A DNA stretch of 64,000 bases from Thioclava sp. ES.031 (lineage in GTDB: Bacteria; Pseudomonadota; Alphaproteobacteria; Rhodobacterales; Rhodobacteraceae). Each line of letters starts with the position of its first letter. The stretch's first letter is position 1. The notes under the pieces were generated by a model. The model was not told the origin of the DNA. It searched no databases and worked only from the letters and a program-made list of their open reading frames with translations. Both the position numbers and the translations under genes were made by a program. The DNA is taken from the NCBI RefSeq assembly GCF_002563775.1, contig NZ_PDJO01000001.1:1622001-1686000 (forward strand), in the 5' to 3' direction. Positions 48,883-58,192 of the stretch are shown here, piece by piece.

Positions 48883-50277
48883 TCAGGCCGCCTTCTCGGC
48901 CGCGGGCGTCGCCGTGACAGGCGCGATCAGGCGCCCCCGCACTATGAGCGTCAGGGCGAGGAGGAGTAGTACCGCATCGGCAATCGGGAAGGCGAACCAC
49001 AGACCTTCGATCCCCGCCAGCGCATTCATGAGGACGAGCAGAGCAGGCACCAGCAGCCACGGCTTGACCAAAGTCAGCGCCGCGGTCCGAAGCGGATGGC
49101 CCATCGCCTGAAAATGCATCGCGAGCACGAGGATCGGCCCGGTGATGACGTAGAGTGCCACCATCGGACGCAAGATCGTGGCGACCGCCGTGACGACCTC
49201 GGGGTCCTTCGAGAACATCGCGCCGAGCGCGTCGCCCGCGACGAGACAGGTCAACGCCACGCCAGCACACCAGAGAAACGCGACGGAGATGGCCATCCGC
49301 AGGGCCGCGCTGGCGCGATCCATCCGGCCCGCACCGGCGTTGTTGCCGGTGATGCTCTGGGTGCTCAGCGCGATCGCCATCTGCGGCAGATAGGCCAGCC
49401 CGAGAAGGCGCGTGACCACCCCGTAGGCGGCGATATAGCTTGCATGCCCCGCGGCGGTGGTGCCGATGACGAGAAGGACCGTGCTGCTCACCAGCGCCAT
49501 CCCGATGAAGTTCAGACACAGGGGCAGCCCGAGCGCGAGGATACGTCCCCATCCCGAAAGCCAGCTGGACCGCCAAAGCGCCCCAAGCGGCAGAAGCTCG
49601 CGGTCCCGTGCGCGCACGACCAACACCAGCGCCAGGCCGAGGATCTGTGCGCTGACGGTGCCGAGGGCGGAGCCCGCCACGCCGAGCCCCAGAAGCACGA
49701 TGGCCACGTAATTTGCCCCGATATTGAGCAGGTTCACGAGCACCGAGAGCGCGGCGATGAGCCCGGCGCGCCCTTCGTTGCGCAGGGCATCGGCGTGCAG
49801 CCCCAGAGCGAACTGGACCGGCGCGCCAAGGATCAGGATCAGCAGATAGCTCTGCGCCGGACCCGCGACCGCGTCGTTCCCGGCGGCGAGGGTGGAGATA
49901 AGGGCAGGGCCTGCCGTCAGCGCCAAGATGATCAGCACAGCGCTCAGGGCGAGCGCCAGCCCGTGGGCTCTTGCGAAGACGGCGCCGGCTTCCCGGCGTT
50001 GCCCGGCCCCCAGATGCCGGGCGAGCAGGCTCGACATGCCGCCGCCGCTCAGGGCGGTCAGCGCGGTGAGCAACATGACGACGGGAAAGGCCAGGCTGAC
50101 CGCCGCCAGCGCCTGAGCGCCAATGAAGCGCCCGACGAAGATGCCGTCGATCACGTTCAGCAGGCCGCCCGTGGACATCACAACGGCCATCGGGAGCGCA
50201 TTCGACAGGAACAATCGCCCGATAGGGCGGGTCAGAAAGCGGTTTTCAACAGTATTTGAGGCGGGTCCAACAGACAT
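48883..50277 (-). CDS. MATE family efflux transporter
   Basis: 464-residue MATE (DinF/NorM-like) drug/cation antiporter with 12 predicted TM helices in two repeats. The first has the pattern LFLSNALPMAVVMSTGGLLNVIDGIFVGRFI. The second has LGLPLCLNFIGMALVSSTVL and the conserved YIAAYGVVTRLLGLAYLPQM, SITGNNAGAG. It exports toxic organic cations using Na+ or H+. The start ATG is 50277, with CCGGAGGAATGA upstream. Its promoter shares the 430-base intergenic region with the divergent LacI gene. Confidence 0.88.
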   Translation of the reverse strand: MSVGPASNTVENRFLTRPIGRLFLSNALPMAVVMSTGGLLNVIDGIFVGRFIGAQALAAVSLAFPVVMLLTALTALSGGGMSSLLARHLGAGQRREAGAVFARAHGLALALSAVLIILALTAGPALISTLAAGNDAVAGPAQSYLLILILGAPVQFALGLHADALRNEGRAGLIAALSVLVNLLNIGANYVAIVLLGLGVAGSALGTVSAQILGLALVLVVRARDRELLPLGALWRSSWLSGWGRILALGLPLCLNFIGMALVSSTVLLVIGTTAAGHASYIAAYGVVTRLLGLAYLPQMAIALSTQSITGNNAGAGRMDRASAALRMAISVAFLWCAGVALTCLVAGDALGAMFSKDPEVVTAVATILRPMVALYVITGPILVLAMHFQAMGHPLRTAALTLVKPWLLVPALLVLMNALAGIEGLWFAFPIADAVLLLLALTLIVRGRLIAPVTATPAAEKAA

Positions 50278-50658
50278 CGCTCATTCCTCCGGAGAGGCAT
50301 TTCGAATTGGGGGGAGCCTGCATTGCCCACCTGTGAAATGCTTCGAGGGTGAGATGTCGTATCGCTCCGGGCTTCACCGTGACTTGCGTCTGCAGGCGGC
50401 AGGTGCCCGGCACCTTTCCCGGTCGTTACGAGAAAAACCCCGCTCGGGCAATGCGGTATGAGGGTGACCCCGCGAGATTTCGGTTTCGGGATGCCCAATG
50501 GCGACGGCGCAAAGCCCGGCCGATGGCGGGACGTGCGAGCCGCGCCCGGACCCCAGTTTTTTCTCGCATTTTCCGACAGGCGACGGCCCTGGGCGCGAGG
50601 GGCTGCGCCCGCGATGCCGCAGCGCGGCACACAGCGTCTTGACCTCCGCTCGGTGTTT
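50278..50658. other. Long intergenic region
   Basis: About 380 bases between mate and lacI, before the LacI operators. I see no gene in it. It is likely to hold the promoter of the mate gene and the upstream part of the lacI/agl promoter. Confidence 0.4.
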
Positions 50659-50692
50659 CGAAACCGGTTTCGGCTTTACGAAACCGGTTTCG
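50659..50692. promoter_or_regulatory. Twin LacI-type operators
   Basis: Two identical perfect palindromes CGAAACCGGTTTCG at 50659-50672 and 50679-50692, centres 20 bases apart (about two helical turns), ending 18 bases before the lacI start. The GAAACCGGTTTC core with central CG is a classic LacI/AglR-family site. Two copies imply cooperative binding and strong, autoregulated repression of the downstream operon. Confidence 0.85.
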
Positions 50693-50710
50693 CAGGCCTA
50701 GTCTCTGGCC

Positions 50711-51790
50711 ATGGAGGAGATTCGCGATACCGATCAGCAACCGTCCGAACCGGCGCCGCGCCGGGTGCGGATCTCTGATCTTGCGCAGGCGCTGGGGCTG
50801 ACCAAGAGCACCGTGTCGCGGGCGCTCAACAATTATTCCGACATCTCTCCCGAGACCCGCGAGCGCGTGGCGCGCGTGGCGGCCGAGATGGGCTATGCGC
50901 CGATGCCCTATGCGCAGGCTGTGCGCACGGGGCGGGTGCGGGCGCTGGGTCTGGTGCTCGAACTCGACGCGCCGGACCGCTACGGGCCGTTCCTCACGGA
51001 TTTCCTTGGCGGGATCACGCAGGAGGCCTCGCTCGAAGGCTGGACCCTGACGATCGCCTCGTCGAACTCGCGCGAGGAAATGGAGGACACGGTCACGCGG
51101 CTCTTGCAGGAGCACAAGGTCGACGGCTTCATCTTGCCGCGGACGCAGGTCGTGGATCCGCGGGTGAGCTTTTTGCAGGCGAAACACGTGCCCTTCGTTC
51201 TGTTCGGCCGCACCGGCCACGGTCAGCCCGATCCGGGCCTGTCGTGGTACGACGTGGATGGCGAGGGCGCGATGCGCGCCGCGGTCGCGCGGCTGGCGGG
51301 CTTCGGTCATCGCCGCATCGCCTTCGCCGGGTCGCATGCGAGCTACAATTTCGCGCTGCTGCGCCGGGACGGCTACCGCGCGGGGCTGGAAGAGGCCGGT
51401 CTGCCCTTCGATCCCGCGCTCGAGCTGATGGAGATTTCCGACCGCGCGGAAGGGGCGCAGGCGGCGCGCGATCTGCTCGATCTGCCCGATCCCCCGACCG
51501 CGATCGTCTATTCCACCGACGCGACCGCGCTGGGGGCCTATGACGTGGCGCGCGAGCGGGGGCTGACGATCGGGCGCGACCTGTCGATCATCTCCTATGA
51601 CGGTATTCCCGAGGGCCGGATGGTCGATCCGCCCCTCACGACATTCGCAGTCGACAGCCAGCACGCGGGTGCGCGTCTCGCGTCACTGCTGATCGCGCAG
51701 CTCCGCGGTGCGCCGCCCGGAGAGCTGACGGAATTGGTGGCGGCGCAACTGGAACCGGGAGGCTCCGACGGGCCGCCGGTCGACCCATAA
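50711..51790 (+). CDS. LacI-family repressor (AglR-like)
   Basis: 359 residues. The N-terminal HTH and hinge read RISDLAQALGLTKSTVSRAL, NNYSDISPETRERVARVAAE and MGYAPMPYAQAVRTGRVRAL. The periplasmic-binding-protein-like effector domain follows (RTGHGQPDPGLSWYDVDGEG; SIISYDGIPEGRMVDPPLTT). First gene of the transporter operon, 30 bases before the SBP gene. The AglR-like label rests on operon content and operator type. The inducer is presumably an alpha-glucoside or the solute carried by the transporter. Confidence 0.88.
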   Translation: MEEIRDTDQQPSEPAPRRVRISDLAQALGLTKSTVSRALNNYSDISPETRERVARVAAEMGYAPMPYAQAVRTGRVRALGLVLELDAPDRYGPFLTDFLGGITQEASLEGWTLTIASSNSREEMEDTVTRLLQEHKVDGFILPRTQVVDPRVSFLQAKHVPFVLFGRTGHGQPDPGLSWYDVDGEGAMRAAVARLAGFGHRRIAFAGSHASYNFALLRRDGYRAGLEEAGLPFDPALELMEISDRAEGAQAARDLLDLPDPPTAIVYSTDATALGAYDVARERGLTIGRDLSIISYDGIPEGRMVDPPLTTFAVDSQHAGARLASLLIAQLRGAPPGELTELVAAQLEPGGSDGPPVDP

Positions 51791-51820
51791 GAGAAACGCA
51801 ATCTACTGGGAGGAAAGTAA

Positions 51821-53182
51821 ATGAAGCTAATTCGAGGACATAAAACGGCGATGCTGATGGGCTCGACCGTGCTGGCGCTGATGGCGGGCGCCGTCGCGGT
51901 GCAGGCCGAGACGATCAAGTTCTGGACCACCGAGGAACAGCCCGAGCGTCTGGCCAAGCAGCAGCAGATGGCCGACGACTTCAAGGCGAAGACCGGCATC
52001 ACCGTCGACGTGATCCCGGTCACGGAGAGCGACCTGAACCAGCGCGCCACCGCGGCTTTCGCGGCCGGTGATCTGCCCGACGTGATCTACACGCCGCTGC
52101 AAAACGTGCTGCCCTGGACCGATGCGGGTATCGTCGACACGCTGGCAAGCACCGATGTGGTCGACAAGCTCGATCCGGCGACCTTCGCGCCCGGCGCGCT
52201 GAAAATGGTCGAGACGGATGGTGATTACGCCGCCGTTCCGGTCGATGGCTGGACGCAGATGATCCTCTATCGCAAGGACCTGTTCGACAAGGCGGGCCTC
52301 GCGCCGCCGACCAATTTCAAGTCGATGGAAGCCGCGCTCGACAAGCTCAACAATCCGCCGAACATGTATGGCTTCGTCGCCGCGACCAAGGTCGACGAGA
52401 GCTACATGAGCCAGATCCTCGAGCAGATCTTCCTCGCCAACGGCGTCTCGCCGGTGGGGCCGGACGGCTTCAAGCCGCTCGACGAGAAGAAGACGGTCGA
52501 AGTGCTGAACTTCTACAAGAAGCTGGCCGACGCCTCCCCGCCCGGCGAGAACTACTGGAAGCAGTCGCGCGAGCTGTATTTCGCGGGCAAGGCGGCGATG
52601 ATCATGTGGTCGCCCTTCATCCTCGACGAACTGGCTGGCCTGCGTGACAGCGCCCCGCCGATGATCAACGACGATCCGACCTCGACCGAGCTGTCGAAGG
52701 ATACCGGCGTCGTGACCAACCTCGCGGGCCCGTCGAACCCCGACGGTGCGAGCTGGGCGGACCTGCGTTACTTCACCATCACCGCCGATGCCGACACCGA
52801 AGCGGCCGAGCAATTCGTCGATTACTCGATGAATGACGGCTACGAGCAGACGCTGTCGATCGCGCCCGAGGGCAAGTTCCCGACCCGTCGCGGCACCGAT
52901 GCGGATCCGGAGAAATTCACCAAGCTCTGGGCGACCCTGCCGGTGGGCGTGGACCGCAAGGCGCCGCTCAAGGATCTCTACGCGCCGGCCGTGGTCGACG
53001 AGATCACCAAGGGTCTCGACACCGCACAGCGCTGGGGTGTGAAGGACGGGCAGCTCGCGCTGGCCTCGAAGATGCTCAACAGCCAGGTCATCAACCGGGT
53101 TGTGCGCGACTTCATCGACGGCAACATCTCGGCCGAGGATGCGGTCGCGAAGATGAACGACGAGCTGGGCAAGATCAACTGA
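51821..53182 (+). CDS. ABC sugar transporter substrate-binding protein
   Basis: 453 residues, extracellular solute-binding protein family 1. N-terminal Sec signal with a cleavage site near AVQAE (about residue 29). Mature part begins TIKFWTTEEQPERLAKQQQM, typical of sugar binders; the ligand-facing aromatics include PVDGWTQMILYRKDLFDKAG. It delivers the sugar to the two permeases encoded downstream. It lies 30 bases after lacI and is followed by a stem-loop. Sugar identity not determined. Confidence 0.88.
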   Translation: MKLIRGHKTAMLMGSTVLALMAGAVAVQAETIKFWTTEEQPERLAKQQQMADDFKAKTGITVDVIPVTESDLNQRATAAFAAGDLPDVIYTPLQNVLPWTDAGIVDTLASTDVVDKLDPATFAPGALKMVETDGDYAAVPVDGWTQMILYRKDLFDKAGLAPPTNFKSMEAALDKLNNPPNMYGFVAATKVDESYMSQILEQIFLANGVSPVGPDGFKPLDEKKTVEVLNFYKKLADASPPGENYWKQSRELYFAGKAAMIMWSPFILDELAGLRDSAPPMINDDPTSTELSKDTGVVTNLAGPSNPDGASWADLRYFTITADADTEAAEQFVDYSMNDGYEQTLSIAPEGKFPTRRGTDADPEKFTKLWATLPVGVDRKAPLKDLYAPAVVDEITKGLDTAQRWGVKDGQLALASKMLNSQVINRVVRDFIDGNISAEDAVAKMNDELGKIN

Positions 53183-53194
53183 TCTGACCTCTGG

Positions 53195-53224
53195 CCGGGG
53201 CAGGGCGGCTGCGCCTTGCCCCGG
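53195..53224 (+). other. Intercistronic stem-loop after the binding-protein gene
   Basis: A 13-bp stem with one G-U pair and a 4-nt loop, in the 81-base gap before the first permease gene. No T run follows. Hairpins at this place in ABC operons commonly stabilise the upstream mRNA or cause partial termination, so the binding protein is made in excess over the membrane subunits. Function is inferred from position and structure. Confidence 0.6.
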
Positions 53225-53263
53225 GACCAAAGCCCGCTCTGACTGCATGGATTGGAGACTGTC

Positions 53264-54499
53264 ATGACTGACATATCGCCGCCCAAGGGGCGCGGCGCGC
53301 TTGCCCGTCGCGAGGCGCGTCTGGCCTGGGGCCTGCTGTTCCCGACCATCGCGATCGTGGCGCTTGTCGTGATCGTGCCGCTGCTGGCGATCTTCTGGAT
53401 CTCCGTGAAGCCGGTGACGCTGGGCGATCTGCGTCCGGCCGAGATCCGCACGCGGGTGGCGCTGCGCGAACGCGGCGATCAGGCACTTCTGGAACTGCGC
53501 GTGATCAACCCCTCGCGCGAGCAGGAGATGACCAAGGCGGGGCTGAACGTGACCCTGCCCGAGGGCGTGACGCTGACCGGCGATCTGCCGCAGGGCTGCG
53601 CGATGGACGGGCAGGACCTGTCTTGCGATTTCGGCACGCTGAAACCCGGCTTGAACGAACGCTTCCGCGTCGACGCGCAGGTGACGGGGGACATGCGTGA
53701 AATGGAGCGCGCCATGCGCGACGCCGATGTCACGGCAACCGGTCACGTCTCGAGCGTCCTGACGAATTCCACCTTCACGCTCGACAACTTCCGCCAGCTC
53801 TTTTCGGGCAGCGAGTTCTGGAGCGTGCTGGGCATCACGCTGTTCTACACGGTCTTCGGCACGCTGGGCGCGCTGGTCGTGGGGCTGTTCGCGGCGCTGC
53901 TGCTGAACAAGAGCTTCCGCGGGCAGGGTATCCTGCGCGGGCTTTATCTCTTTCCCTATGTGGCCCCGGTGATCGCCGTGGCCTTCACATGGATCACGCT
54001 GTTCGACCCCTATTCGGGCTCCGCCAACGCGCTGCTGGTGCAGATGGGCGTGAGCGAAGGCGCGATCAACTTCTTCGGGGCCAAGCCGCTTGCGCTGATC
54101 ATGGTGACGGTGTTCGAAATCTGGCGCTATTTCCCGCTCTCGTTCCTCTTCATCCTCGCGCGGATGCAGAGCATCGACACGGATATGTATGAGGCAGCGG
54201 ATATGGACGGGGCCTCTCCGTTCCAGAAATTCTGGTATCTCTCGATGCCGCAGCTGCTGGGGATCCTGTCGGTCCTGTTCCTGCTGCGCTTCATCTGGAC
54301 CTTCAACAAGTTCGACGACATCTTCCTGCTCACCGGCGGCAATGCCGGCACGCGGGTCCTGACGGTCAATGTCTACGAACAGGCTTTCGCGGTGTCGAAT
54401 ATCGGTGCGGGTGCCGCGGTCGCCGTGGTGATCTTCGCCTGCCTTCTGGTCTTCTCGGGGCTGTTCTTCCGCACCATGAGCCGGGAGGAAGGGCTATGA
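53264..54499 (+). CDS. ABC sugar permease with inserted periplasmic domain (AglF/MalF-like)
   Basis: 411-residue MalF-type permease. TM1 (about residues 20-45) is followed by an extra periplasmic domain of about 110 residues with beta-strand pattern and a Cys pair (LPQGCAMDGQDLSCDFGTL) and DUF11-like features (RVINPSREQEMTKAGLNVTL PEGVTLTGD). The five remaining TM helices carry the EAA loop EAADMDGASPFQKFWYLSMP. Start ATG at 53264 with TTGGAG upstream. The insert, about the place of the MalF P2 loop, is unusual for this small-sugar class. Overlaps the second permease by 4 bases. Confidence 0.87.
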   Translation: MTDISPPKGRGALARREARLAWGLLFPTIAIVALVVIVPLLAIFWISVKPVTLGDLRPAEIRTRVALRERGDQALLELRVINPSREQEMTKAGLNVTLPEGVTLTGDLPQGCAMDGQDLSCDFGTLKPGLNERFRVDAQVTGDMREMERAMRDADVTATGHVSSVLTNSTFTLDNFRQLFSGSEFWSVLGITLFYTVFGTLGALVVGLFAALLLNKSFRGQGILRGLYLFPYVAPVIAVAFTWITLFDPYSGSANALLVQMGVSEGAINFFGAKPLALIMVTVFEIWRYFPLSFLFILARMQSIDTDMYEAADMDGASPFQKFWYLSMPQLLGILSVLFLLRFIWTFNKFDDIFLLTGGNAGTRVLTVNVYEQAFAVSNIGAGAAVAVVIFACLLVFSGLFFRTMSREEGL

Positions 54500-55710
54500 A
54501 AATCCTGCATAAAGGCTATCTCACCGGACCGATCATCGGCGCGCTCTGGGCGCTGGTCATCTCGGTCACGCTGGGGGTTGCGATCTCCTTTGCCACCGGC
54601 GCTGCGGCCAAGCCCGCTCTGATCGGGTCGCTGATCCTCGGGCTCGCGACCGGGTTTGCCCGCGTGCGCATCACCAATCGCTGGGCTGCGGATGCGGTGG
54701 CGGTGGTCGTGGCGCTTGCACTGATGCTGGTGGGCCTCGGCGCGCTGCAATTCGACGACAGCTTCAGCCTTGTTGCGCGCGTCGTGCTCAGCGTGGTGCT
54801 GGCCGGAACGGTCTCGATCCCGCTCCGCTCGATCCTGCGCGAACTGCATTTCGGCGCGCTCACCCGCCACCAGTTCGAGGATGCGGTGATCCGCTTCCTG
54901 ACCGGCTTCGGCTATATCTTCTTCACCGCGATCGTGGTCATCCCGTTCTACGTGATGGTCATGACCTCGATGAAGTCGCAGCAGCAGCTGATGCTCAACC
55001 CGCTCGATTTCACCATCGACCTGAGCCGGGGCTGGCACCTGTTCGACAGCTATTACGAGCTGATGACGCGGTTCCATTTCGGCCGCTACCTCTGGACGAG
55101 CTTCTATGTCTCGGTGCTCACCGTGGCGTTGACGCTGCTGTTCTCGGTGCCCGGCGCCTATGCGGTCGCACGGCTGCGCTTCCGCGGGCAGAAAGTGTTC
55201 TCGCGCGGCATCCTGCTGATCTACATGGTGCCGATGATCGTGCTCGCGCTGCCGATCTATATCGCCTACTCGATGGTCGGTCTGCGCAACTCGATCCTCG
55301 GGATCGTCATGATCTACCCGGTCACCACGATCCCGGTCGCGCTTTACATGCTGCAGGGCTATTTCCGCGGCCTCCCCGTCGAGGTCGAGGAGGCGGGCCT
55401 GATGGACGGGCTGTCGCGGCTCAAGGTGATCTGGAAGATCACCCTGCCGCTGGCGCTGCCCGCGATGGCTTCGGTCGGGCTCTATGTCTTCATGATCGCA
55501 TGGAACGAGTTCCTGCTCGCTTTCATGCTGCTCGACGATCCCAGCAAATTCACCCTCACGCGGGGCATCGCCTCGCTCAACTCCTCCGAGATCCCGCGCC
55601 AGCACCTGATGGCGGGCGCCGTCATCGCGACGGTGCCGATCATGGCGCTGTTCCTCGGGCTAGAACGTTTCATGACCCGCGGCCTGACGGCCGGCGCGGT
55701 GAAAGGATAA
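54496..55710 (+). CDS. ABC sugar permease with extra N-terminal membrane domain (AglG/MalG-like)
   Basis: 404-residue MalG-type permease; the usual length is about 280. The first 115 or so residues form an additional membrane domain with roughly four TM helices (IIGALWALVISVTLGVAISF; KPALIGSLILGLATGF; AVAVVVALALMLVGLGAL; VARVVLSVVLAGTVSIPL). The standard domain follows, including the coupling EAA loop EEAGLMDGLSRLKVIWKITLP. It overlaps the first permease by ATGA. The reason for the extension is unknown. Confidence 0.87.
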   Translation: MKILHKGYLTGPIIGALWALVISVTLGVAISFATGAAAKPALIGSLILGLATGFARVRITNRWAADAVAVVVALALMLVGLGALQFDDSFSLVARVVLSVVLAGTVSIPLRSILRELHFGALTRHQFEDAVIRFLTGFGYIFFTAIVVIPFYVMVMTSMKSQQQLMLNPLDFTIDLSRGWHLFDSYYELMTRFHFGRYLWTSFYVSVLTVALTLLFSVPGAYAVARLRFRGQKVFSRGILLIYMVPMIVLALPIYIAYSMVGLRNSILGIVMIYPVTTIPVALYMLQGYFRGLPVEVEEAGLMDGLSRLKVIWKITLPLALPAMASVGLYVFMIAWNEFLLAFMLLDDPSKFTLTRGIASLNSSEIPRQHLMAGAVIATVPIMALFLGLERFMTRGLTAGAVKG

Positions 55711-55713
55711 GAC

Positions 55714-56985
55714 ATGATGACCGAAACTCTGGCTGCCGCAGACGACTTCTCCGACCGGGACGCAGCGGCGCGCGACATCCTCACCCAAAACGACCGGGGC
55801 GGCTATACGGTGCCGACCGACGGCCTCTATCCCTACCAGTGGAACTGGGACAGCGCCTTCGCGAGCCTCGGCTTCGCCGAGTTCGACCTGAACCGGGCCT
55901 GGCAGGAGATCGAGACGCTGTTCTCGGGGCAGTGGGACAACGGCATGGTCCCGCATATCATCTTCCACAAGCCCGATCCGGGCTATTTCCCCGGCCCCGA
56001 CGTCTGGGGTTGCAACGGGCCGATCGCGTCCTCGGGCATCACCCAGCCGCCGGTTGCGCTCAGCTTCGCGACGCGGCTTCTGGCGGCTGACCCGGAAGCA
56101 GGCGCGGCCCGCTTCGCGGCGCTCTATCCGAAGATGCGCAAATGGGCGGAGTGGTTCCTGAAATGGCGCCGCGACGAAAAGGGCGCAATCTTCGTGATCC
56201 ATCCGTGGGAGTCGGGTCGTGACAACGCGCCCGACTGGGATGACGCGATGAGCGGGATCGACCCGCAGGATGTGGGCCATTACGAGCGCCGCGACACCCA
56301 GCATGTCGACGCCTCGATGCGCCCGACGAAATACGATTACGACCGTTACATCTGGCTGGTGCAGCGCGCCAAGGCGCTGGATTGGGACGACGCGAAAGTC
56401 GCCGAGGGCAACCCGTTCAAGGTGGCCGATCCGACGATGCATTTCATCCTGATGCGCGGCCTGCGCGACCTGCTGGCGGCTGGCGAGGCGCAGGATCTCG
56501 ACACCGGCGACATGGCCGCGCAGCTGGCCGAGCTGGAAGCCGGTGCGGACGCGCTGTGGAACCCCGGCATGGGCTATTACGACAGCTACAACTGCAACAA
56601 CGGCATCTGGTCGAACGCGCTGAGCAACGCCTCCTTCCTGTGCTGGTTCGGCGGGCTCGACGCGCCGCATATGGAGCAGCATCTGGCCCGCGTGCTCGAT
56701 GCGGCCCCCTATGGCGTGCCCTCGCTCGCGCCCTTCGATCCGCGGTTCGACGCCAAGCGCTACTGGCGTGGTCCGACCTGGGGAATGATGAACATGATGA
56801 TCGGCGAGGGCGCCTCGGAGCGGGGCGTCGCGCTTGGCGAAGAGGTCCGCAAGCGCACCCGCGAGGTGATCGGGCGCTACGGTTTCGTCGAGTATTTCGA
56901 CCCGATGACGGGCGCGGCCGCGGGCGGCAAGGCATTTACCTGGACGGCGGCCGTCTGGCTCGCCTGGGCCGGCAAGGAGGGGTGA
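55714..56985 (+). CDS. GH63-like glycoside hydrolase (mannosyl/glucosylglycerate hydrolase type)
   Basis: 423-residue (alpha/alpha)6-barrel hydrolase. The motifs [62 protein letters not shown] and [20 protein letters not shown] fit the GH63 mannosylglycerate/glucosylglycerate hydrolase group rather than the AglA alpha-glucosidase of classic agl operons. No signal peptide, so it acts in the cytosol on the imported solute. It is 3 bases after the permease gene and 1 base before the ATPase gene, clearly in the operon. The exact substrate is inferred. Confidence 0.75.
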   Translation: MMTETLAAADDFSDRDAAARDILTQNDRGGYTVPTDGLYPYQWNWDSAFASLGFAEFDLNRAWQEIETLFSGQWDNGMVPHIIFHKPDPGYFPGPDVWGCNGPIASSGITQPPVALSFATRLLAADPEAGAARFAALYPKMRKWAEWFLKWRRDEKGAIFVIHPWESGRDNAPDWDDAMSGIDPQDVGHYERRDTQHVDASMRPTKYDYDRYIWLVQRAKALDWDDAKVAEGNPFKVADPTMHFILMRGLRDLLAAGEAQDLDTGDMAAQLAELEAGADALWNPGMGYYDSYNCNNGIWSNALSNASFLCWFGGLDAPHMEQHLARVLDAAPYGVPSLAPFDPRFDAKRYWRGPTWGMMNMMIGEGASERGVALGEEVRKRTREVIGRYGFVEYFDPMTGAAAGGKAFTWTAAVWLAWAGKEG

Positions 56986-56986
56986 A

Positions 56987-58030
56987 ATGGGTTCGATCAC
57001 GCTAAACGGTGTCGAGAAGTGGTTCGGCGACGTCCAGGTCATCAAGGGCATCGACCTCGAGATCAAGGATGGCGAATTCGTCGTCTTCGTGGGGCCCTCG
57101 GGCTGCGGCAAGTCCACGCTTCTGCGGATGATCGGCGGGCTTGAGGATACCTCGCGCGGGGCGATCGAGATCGACGGCGCGAACGTCACCGATCAGCCGC
57201 CCTCGAAACGCGGCCTCGCGATGGTGTTCCAGTCCTATGCGCTCTACCCGCATATGTCGGTGGCCGAGAATATGGGCTTCTCGCTCAAGATGGCCGGTTC
57301 GCCGCAGGACGAATGGCGCGCCAAGGTCGACGAGGCGGCCGATATCCTGAAGCTGCAGAGCTTCCTCGACCGGCGCCCCAAGGACCTGTCGGGCGGCCAG
57401 CGTCAGCGCGTCGCGATCGGGCGTTCGATCGTGCGCGACCCGACGGCGTTCCTCTTCGACGAGCCGCTGTCGAACCTCGATGCGGCGCTGCGCGTGGAGA
57501 TGCGGCTGGAGATCGCCCGGCTGCACCGCAACCTCCAGCGCACGATGATCTACGTCACCCACGATCAGGTGGAGGCGATGACGCTCGCCGACCGGATCGT
57601 GGTGCTGGAATACGGCCGGATCGCGCAGGTCGGCACCCCGCGCGAGCTCTACGAGAAGCCCGCGAACCTGTTCGTCGCGCAATTCATCGGCAGCCCGAAG
57701 ATGAACGTGATGCCCTGCGCGGTCTCGGGGGGCAGCTACAGCCTCGAAGGCGGGCGCGGCGGGACCTGTCCTGCGCCGCAAGCCACGCAGCTTGGCATCC
57801 GGCCCGAACACATCTCGCTGGTGGCCGAGGGCGAGGGGCAATGCGACGGGCGCGTCGACGTGGTGGAATTCCTCGGCGCCGACACGTTCATCCTGTTCGA
57901 TTGCGGCCCCTTGGGCGCCGTGAACGTGCGCGTCGCGGGCGACACCGATCTGCGTCCGGGCGACGTGGCGGGGCTGAGCTTCGAGGCCGAGCGCACGGTG
58001 TTCTTCGACGCGGACGGCATGGCGGTCTGA
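56987..58030 (+). CDS. ABC sugar ATPase (MsmK/UgpC/AglK-like)
   Basis: 347-residue ATPase: Walker [11 protein letters not shown]-loop [10 protein letters not shown], signature LSGGQRQR, Walker [13 protein letters not shown]-loop VTHDQ. The C-terminal region (after about 235) is the TOBE/OB domain found in sugar importers. It energises the two permeases encoded upstream. The ATG is 1 base after the hydrolase stop. The operon ends here with a strong terminator. Confidence 0.92.
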   Translation: MGSITLNGVEKWFGDVQVIKGIDLEIKDGEFVVFVGPSGCGKSTLLRMIGGLEDTSRGAIEIDGANVTDQPPSKRGLAMVFQSYALYPHMSVAENMGFSLKMAGSPQDEWRAKVDEAADILKLQSFLDRRPKDLSGGQRQRVAIGRSIVRDPTAFLFDEPLSNLDAALRVEMRLEIARLHRNLQRTMIYVTHDQVEAMTLADRIVVLEYGRIAQVGTPRELYEKPANLFVAQFIGSPKMNVMPCAVSGGSYSLEGGRGGTCPAPQATQLGIRPEHISLVAEGEGQCDGRVDVVEFLGADTFILFDCGPLGAVNVRVAGDTDLRPGDVAGLSFEAERTVFFDADGMAV

Positions 58031-58060
58031 TCCCGAGCGCCGGGAGACCCATCCAGACAG

Positions 58061-58090
58061 CGCCCGACCGAATCCCGGTCGGGCGTTTTT
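58061..58090 (+). terminator. Terminator of the sugar ABC operon
   Basis: Perfect 10-bp GC stem (58061-58070 with 58076-58085, loop AATCC) followed by TTTTT, then more T-rich sequence. Confidence 0.9.
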
Positions 58091-58192
58091 CGTTTGGGGG
58101 CGTTCGCAATGCGTGTTGGTCGGTTAAGTGGACAAAGCCGCTGTTGCGGGCAAACGCGGCGTCGGTAAGCTAGAGACGGAGAGTGAGGAAGC

